From NCBI GenBank assembly GCA_027924585.1, contig BSBM01000608.1:9003501-9067500 (forward strand): 64,000 nucleotides of DNA. The letters are read 5' to 3'. Below the pieces are notes generated by a model that was given only the letters and a program-made list of their open reading frames with translations, was not told the origin of the DNA and ran no database searches. Within the stretch, counting starts at the first letter, position 1; the number at the start of each line of letters is the position of its first letter. Below, piece by piece: positions 57,500 to 64,000 of this stretch. The stretch is from Larix kaempferi (taxonomy: Eukaryota; Streptophyta; Pinopsida; Pinales; Pinaceae). A program made the position numbers and the translations under genes.

Positions 57500-58950
57500 T
57501 TAAGCCTATCTACTAATACATTAATAATGTCTACAAAGTATGCTCATGGTTGCAAGTGATCAATCCCCTAAAATTCCTAGAGACATCAACATTATAGAAA
57601 TCTAAAACTTTGGAAAGAATTTTCAAACCACTAACTAACTTATCGCCAAGTCTTATAGTATCTTGAAGAAGCACAACATTAGGATTTTCTAACTCTATTA
57701 GTATTGGAAAGGCTTGTCTCTTGGCACATGAGCCTAGAATTTGGATATTTAGAGAAATCATATTCCTCATTTACCATGATTCTAGGGTTGTCCTTCTGAA
57801 AGGACCCCCACAATGGTATTATTGTTTCCTTGATGTATTTATTTGATAGTAATTTCATGTTCCCATTGAAAATATCATTTTATCTCTACTAAACAAGGAA
57901 TAGTATCATTGCTGGGGTCAAAGACTAGCCCTCATAACCTCTCAATTTCCCTATGTAGGTCACCCTTTCTAGGACAAAATAGGTATCTACCTACCTTATC
58001 TATTTCCTTGTCATATAAACAAAATCCTAACCCAATTGGGATCCCCTTAAAGTTCACTAAATGTTTTCTACTGCCATCAAAATATATAGGATTTAAGTTA
58101 ATTCCTTCCATTTGTATGTTATGGCCATGAAAATTATAATTAGGACTTGTTTCCCTTATGTAAACCTTCCTCCATTTTGTATTTATAGGAATTTCCATAG
58201 AGATCATCCATATAACATTTCTTCAAATTGACAATTGATTGATGGATTACTTCAAAGTAGGTGGGATTAACCTTTAATAGTGTCCTCCTTTTTAATCATA
58301 TTATGTTTAGATTCCACAATGATAGGAGGTTCATTTTCTTAACCACAAAATTTGGACATATAGAATCTAAACCACTATATTTATCCATTACATCAATTTT
58401 TCCCTCAATTTCCCACTAGGCCATGACCCTGAAATTCCAAAGACTTCGATAGTAAAAATTCTACCTTATCTCGAGACCCTCCCAAATCCTTGAATTATTT
58501 ACTTTCACACACTTTCCTTACAAATAGAGAGGTGTGATATTTCAAAATATGACCATAGAGGTGGAATCTTACACATATAAATGGGAACTTGTAGTAATAT
58601 AGCTCTTGTGCATCCACCTAACTACCTATAAATGATCTCCAATTTTTCAACCAAAAGCTCACTAATATCCATCACAACAAGGAATTTATCCACCATCAAT
58701 TCAACACTTCAATTTAAAAATGTCTCATCAAGTATGGTTCACCCAAGAAGATTCCCAATATGCCCAATTATATTTTTGGACCACGTGAAAAAAATTGGTT
58801 AGATTAAGCCCACAATGAGATTCTATCCCTTCAAATGTGGGGTGAAAACATGGACACCAAGGATTCAATGAGAAGAAATCAATGCAATAAAAATTAGAAC
58901 CCACAAGTGTGGCTTCCACACCATTTTCAAAGTGAAATGTGGACATTGTT
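57500..58950 (-). pseudogene. Decayed LINE (L1-type): ORF1 end and endonuclease start
   Basis: Reading on the minus strand, 58946-58728 has NPWCPCFHPTFEG and, in another frame, NIIGHIGNLLGEPYL, which fit the DUF4283 domain of plant LINE ORF1. VDKFLVVMDISELLVEKLE and HLYGHILKYH follow as its end and knuckle. ORF2 begins near 57770 with MISLNIQILGSCAKRQAF, ENPNVVLLQDTIRLGDK and NFRGLITC, the start of the apurinic-type endonuclease, in which the catalytic Glu of LLQET is Asp. Many stops and shifts. The reverse transcriptase part was not found downstream. Confidence 0.65.
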
Positions 58951-61276
58951 AATCCGAGTCATAATATCGAAAAGGTAGGTTCATAACCAATTATAAATTT
59001 TCCTAGATTGAGGTTGTGGTAGCAATTGAATTGATTGGTTAAGGTAAATTCCATTTAAATATTGGTGTGTAGGGGATCCATGAAACTTAACAAATTGATA
59101 GTGAATGAACTTGTGTTGATTTCCAATTATGTAGGCCCATGTTGATTTCTAGAAGAGAAATTGGGATATGAAACCAATAACTTTATTCCATCATTCAACA
59201 TTCAACAATAAAGAATACTTGACATTTGTAGTTAATTCTGGATATTTTTTAAGGATTCTAAAAGTATACCAAAGTATAGTAATCAAGGCAATTATTTTGG
59301 ATCGAAAAAATCATATATATAGATAGGTAGGCGAAAGTGAGATTTGAAACATACAATTACTACTAAAAAATGTAAATTTTGGCGAATATTACAATACAAA
59401 AAACATATTTTTATGTAAATATAGGTGATATTAGCAAGTAAAAATAACAAAATAAAGAATTTATTTTCTGAAAAATACCCAAACAATAGCCAATTGGAGA
59501 AATTTTGCCCCTAAAAATTACTGTGAGGTAAATGATTTCATGCTAACCTCGTCCATGGAACTATCCTATACAAGAACCTCCTTCGACTTATAACAAGTGT
59601 GTCAACAAGTCAAGAATCGTTGAGGATCACATGAAATATGATTAGGATTCATAACTTTTCTAAATGACCTCACCTAACTTGGTTGCTTTGCTTGACCCAC
59701 AATCATTAGGTTGTGCATTTCCCAAAGATCCCTCGTAGAAAGATAAAGTGACAAAGGTGCCATACGAAAAAAAAACTATGGATCATAGTTGTAATGGATG
59801 TTTGGGTGTTATGAATCTTGTATGAAATCCCATGATATTGGGTAGGAGGGTTTAAATTTCTCTAGAAAGGCACAACCCTCTCAATATAGCATGACTACCA
59901 TTATATTGATCTTTTGTACTACCTCTTGGGATTTTGTCATGTGAAAGTAGTTGACATGTATTCCTAAATTAATATTAAATAGACTCATAATAATATCCAT
60001 CTCTTTTCTTTAGTAAAATTCATAAAGAAATCTGAAGTTATAATCTTGATTTCAGGCCCTTTAATAATAATTATACAATATTCAAGTGTAGTTTTTCAAT
60101 TATATTCCTAAATTCCTAAATCAAATTTTATAATTATTATAACATATCATACATATTTACTTAAAAATAATTACCTTTCTTTAGGTGTAAAATATTTTAA
60201 TAAATACACATTTCTTAATATATATCTTCAATAAAATGGAACATTATTTATCCCATTTTTCATTTTATATAACAAAATTGTATGCATCACTTGAATTTTT
60301 TGAATAATAGCACAATAATTTTATTGAATTTTGTAAATAATAATACATCAATTTTAAATGAAATGGATATATTTATTAATATGAAATTTAGACTTAAGTC
60401 ATAAACCAGAAAAAATCACTCATATGATGTCAAGGAGAAAGAAAATTGTATACCAAGATAAACTAAGATAGTTAAAAGATAAGATAATGAGAAGGTAAGC
60501 TATCTATGTAATTAGGATTGATGTCAATATTTTTATTCTTTATTTTTGGGGGGGGATTTTTATGCTAATTCTATAATTCTCTGTGAAACTAAGCTTTCCT
60601 TTCAAAAATGTAATGTGAATTTATTATTTATATTTATAGGTTTGGTGGACAATAATATATTTACATATTTATGACGTTATAAAAAAATTGTTAAAAATAT
60701 CTCTCTTTTAAAATAATTTCTACTATATAAACACTTTTGTCTAGAAACAACTTTATTTGGGTCATCCTAAGTAACCAATTTAGAGAAAGATATTAATGTC
60801 TTTATTGCATGAGATGTTTATGCCCATTAGTGGTATAAAATCAACTCAAATCTATTTGGTGTAAATAGAAAAATTGACTTTCACTAAGGATGATCATGAT
60901 GATTATGATGGTTAGTTAGAGCAACTTTGGTCTATCGAATCTTAAAAAAAATATTTAGTTTGCTTTAAAATTGTATTCCCGTGCTTAAAAATCTTGGAGA
61001 GAAGCATTATGAAATCACCATAATGTTGACTTGCTAGAAGGCTAGGGAGGTTGGTATTGAAGCAAAGATTATAAATTTGGGTGTATGCTCGGCACTCTAA
61101 GACAAATGTTTTTCATCCTCAAAGAAATATCATAAAGATGGCAAACCATTTCCACTTGTAGTGTTTTATGAACTCTCCAGCTCCTTGTTTCACTTAATAA
61201 ACAACAAAAACCATAGAATAGACTCTAGGCTTCATATTTGTTCACAGAATTTTTAATTAATTATAATATATATATA
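58951..61276. other. AT-rich DNA without recognisable gene
   Basis: No supported feature apart from the repeat shared with 62660-62820. A G-run (GGGGGGGG near 60549) lies in the repeated segment. Confidence 0.6.
60355..60640. repeat. Direct repeat, copy 1 (with about 110-bp insertion)
   Basis: GAAATGGATATATTTATTAAT, CATAAACCA, GATGTCAATATTTTTATTCT, GATTCTATAATT-like and AAGCTTTCCTTT words recur in the same order at 62660-62820. This copy has about 110 extra bases after CATAAACCA. It could be the ends of a small decayed element, but termini are not clear. Confidence 0.65.
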
Positions 61277-61376
61277 TTTAAGAGTAGAGTCTACCAATTA
61301 ATAATATTTTTTTAATTCATTATAATTTAAATAAATTATATATATATAAAATTAATTGGTAGACTCTACTCTTAAA
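61277..61376. repeat. Perfect 26-bp inverted repeat (hairpin)
   Basis: TTTAAGAGTAGAGTCTACCA and the six following bases (61277-61302) are exactly complementary to 61351-61376. A 48-base AT-rich loop lies between. Perfect arms in otherwise decayed DNA suggest a young palindrome or a very small foldback element. Confidence 0.93.
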
Positions 61377-61925
61377 TTATTGTTTTTTTCTCAACTAACC
61401 ATAACTTTTATTAATATATTTTCTTTCCATTACTAATTTAAATTGTTTTAACATATTAACTCATTTTTCTTTCAACTATTGTGTTAAACTTAATTAATCA
61501 TAGTGTTAAACTTAATTAATCAAATACAGATAAAAATTAATAAACCATTATAATTAAATTTGCTACTACAATGGAATGATAATCAATATAAAAAAAACTT
61601 CACTTTGTACCACGGCTTAAGAAAAATTCTAGAATGTGTTAGAGACAATACATCATGCAATTTGTTTTTAGAGAAACATGATCCCCAACAAAACTTTACA
61701 TGTAGGTTGATCGACCCATGTTGATTGGACAAGTGATATTGATAGTAGAAGATTAAGTGCCTACTCTTGTTTCCAGATTGGCAGTGAGGTTTAATTAAAC
61801 AGATTGGCATTGAGGTTTGATTTAGTTAGTTGGAAAATAAAAAAGGAAACCACTCAATTAGCTAAGCTATTTTCCTCATATCATTTCTCATCTTATCATT
61901 TCTTGCATACTTGAGATGATCAACA

Positions 61926-62103
61926 AAAGTCTTATTATTAATGGTGATAAACAGAACCAACCTTGAAATATAAGGATCAAAGAAGATGATCATTACATTA
62001 ATAGATTTTCATGTAAAGTCTTATTATTAATGGCGATAAACAGAACCAACCTTCAAATATAAGGATCAAAGAAGATGATCATTACATTAATAGATTTACA
62101 TGT
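61926..62103. repeat. Tandem duplication, period 89
   Basis: Units 61926-62014 and 62015-62103 start AAAGTCTTATTATTAATGG and differ at about three bases. Confidence 0.95.
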
Positions 62104-62415
62104 AATTAAGAATCGAACTTAAACAATTTTTCAATGATAAACTTTGTCAAAATATATGGAGAATTGGCATGAATTTCATAAAATGTAAGATTCCCTATCA
62201 GAACACTAATGTATAATGTATGACCAGCATTATTGGCATTGCTAAGATAACATGGAAATTAAATCCATTCAACACGATTGATTATTATTCCATAAAATAC
62301 AATCATCGAATTTGGGAGGAGATAGCTTTCATTATCAATGTGAATCCTATAATGTATCAAGATATTCCAATTAAGGAGTCTCAAAAGGACTTTGACCTAA
62401 TCCACTCTTTAAATA

Positions 62416-62598
62416 TTGGAAAAGAAAGTGTACATTTTCTTCGTTCATTCTTCTATCACACTTGAAGATATAATAGAAAAACTATTTGTTGATTCGTGTG
62501 CAACAAACAATGATTTGAAAAGTTTTGTTAATTCGCGTGCAACAAAAAATGATTTGAAAAGTCTAACATTTAATGTTTTTTTTATAAAATTTATTTAA
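62416..62598 (+). other. Short open frame with 13-codon repeat
   Basis: A 60-codon frame containing two 39-base units (62488-62526 and 62527-62565) that translate as VDSCATNNDLKSF and VNSRATKNDLKSL. The period is a multiple of three and most differences are mild, but there is no other evidence for a gene. Confidence 0.3.
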
Positions 62599-62659
62599 GT
62601 ATTTATTTTTACTTTTATTTTGAGAATTATTTTGAAGACATGTTAAATGAAGATAGATA

Positions 62660-62820
62660 TATTTAGATGAAATGGATGTATTTATTAATCTATAACTTAA
62701 TCATAAACCAACTAAGGTTTATTGATGTCAATATTTTTATTCTTTAAAATATTTCAAGGATTTCATATTGATTCTATAATTTTATGTGAAATTAAGCTTT
62801 CCTTTGTAACATGTAATGTG
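62660..62820. repeat. Direct repeat, copy 2
   Basis: Shares the ordered words listed for 60355-60640, without the insertion. Confidence 0.65.
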
Positions 62821-62850
62821 TATGAGAATTTAGATTGCCTAGATCTATAT

Positions 62851-62998
62851 TCAATTAGACAATTTCATTTAACAAGAGAATATGAGAAGAATACTATAGA
62901 AGACACCTAGAGAAAAACTCACTTTCAATTAGACAATTTTACTTAACAAGAGAATATGAGAAGAAGATTATAGAAGACAACTAGAGAAAAACTCACTA
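62851..62998. repeat. Tandem duplication, period 74
   Basis: Units 62851-62924 and 62925-62998 begin TCAATTAGACAATTT and end GAGAAAAACTCACT. They differ at about five bases. Confidence 0.94.
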
Positions 62999-64000
62999 TG
63001 TATTATTCATCAATAAGATTACAATATACAATACATCCTCATGAGAGAATTCTAATTCCTTGGAGGAAAGTTTGAAAAGATCACAAAAGGCACCCTTACT
63101 AAAAGCAAAAATATACCAAGGTGGAAAAATCACTTTCCAAACCAGTCAAGTACCTCACAAATTAGCTAAATCAAGTATGGAAGCTAACGACTAATGGAAA
63201 GGCTATAAGATGATGTCTTTTTGGAGATAAAAAGATGGAGAATTTGTTGGCCAAAAAATAGACAGCTTGCAAAGTCCATAAAAGCACCTAGCTTTATCCT
63301 AGGAAAAAAACATGTGCAAAAGAAATTCTTCAATAGCCAGAGAGTGGATATCAAACATTAAAATCCTAACCTAATATTGTGTAAAATATATCATAGTTTT
63401 GGGAAGGTTTGGCAGAGTTTGGAGAGAAAACAAGCAAAACTAGTAATCAGGACTACTCAACTAGCTTGAGTTCTGGGAGTTCCAAACACTATGAAAGGGG
63501 CGCAAATATGAAAAATTAGGCATGGAATATGTTAATTAGTGTCTTAAAAAGCTTCAGCAAGTGATAGAATTGAATTTGATTTAGTGCAAGTGGATTCTCG
63601 GATGAATTATTGAAAACTAGTTAAAATTTATGCAATTCTAGAGTAGGTACATAGAACTTGAAGTAATTTCAGACTTCTGCAATTTTTAATCTCAAAAATG
63701 ATAAAACATATTCACATCATTACATAAACCTATAATGGGAGCTAATATGATTCTTGAATACATCAAACTCTGATCATTTTCACAGGATAGAAGGGGTGTA
63801 GAAGAGAATGGGAATACTAGAGAATTTGAACTGGATGGTTGATATTTCTTCTTATCACTCTCGAATCAGCTTGAATGGGCTTCGGGACTTGCACATCAGA
63901 CTTACATGGCTGCAATAGAACATAGTACTGGATCAATGTTAACCTTGGGGCAAATCACCCAAGCTTGGTTGAGGCACAATACTCAACCTGAGAAGCAAAG
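62999..64000. other. Sequence without recognisable feature
   Basis: No frame with a known motif. The start, TATTATTCATCAATAAGATTACAATA, has the flavour of a plant LTR, but no second copy or terminus is seen within the window. Confidence 0.5.

Overview
The window is nuclear DNA of a seed plant, very probably a gymnosperm such as a conifer, although the sequence does not name the species. Almost all of it is layered, decayed transposable elements. The only host-gene traces are short intron-bearing fragments of a glutathione reductase and of a P-type Ca2+-ATPase. I see no intact cellular gene, rRNA gene, CRISPR array or organellar gene.

Layout. (A) 1-11465 is a minus-strand Ty3/gypsy chromovirus whose 3' LTR runs off the left edge; its 5' LTR is 8644-11465. 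It sits inside the left arm of (B), an old inverted duplication (arms 11466-12360 and 14900-15793) that carries a glutathione reductase exon in each arm. On the right this is followed by Ca2+-ATPase exons (about 15988-16764), a tRNA-like sequence (17697-17769) and a small inverted-repeat element (about 17771-18188). (C) 18211-48615 is a minus-strand Tat-like Ty3/gypsy element with 5.5-kb LTRs, a perfect CCCTT target duplication and a tRNA-Asp-type primer site. Its 3' LTR is split by (D), a plus-strand 12.9-kb Ty3/gypsy element (18861-31746) with two 1395-bp LTRs. (E) 48616-54974 is an almost pure C/T array, interrupted by (F), an internally deleted minus-strand Ty1/copia element (49100-53241), and by a lone piece of the same LTR (54147-54250). 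(G) 54975-64000 is AT-rich DNA with a decayed LINE (about 57500-58950), several short tandem duplications and one perfect palindrome.

How the parts work. Each LTR element carries the usual gag, protease, reverse transcriptase, RNase H and integrase, all broken by stops that are mostly TAG and by frameshifts. Three features stand out. First, element C carries a 1060-codon reading frame (novel N-terminal region plus long coiled coil) inside both LTRs, not in its internal region. Second, element C has an archaeal-type RNase H placed before the reverse transcriptase, while its native RNase H has lost its catalytic aspartates. Third, element D has a second gag-like domain between protease and reverse transcriptase, and a 3' third ORF with its own TATA box and coiled-coil tail.

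Relative order from nesting: the C/T array and the inverted duplication came first. Then A entered the duplication, C entered the C/T array and D entered the LTR of C. The copia element F entered the same C/T array independently. Nothing here looks functional as a complete element, but domain boundaries, LTR ends, primer sites and target duplications can still be read.
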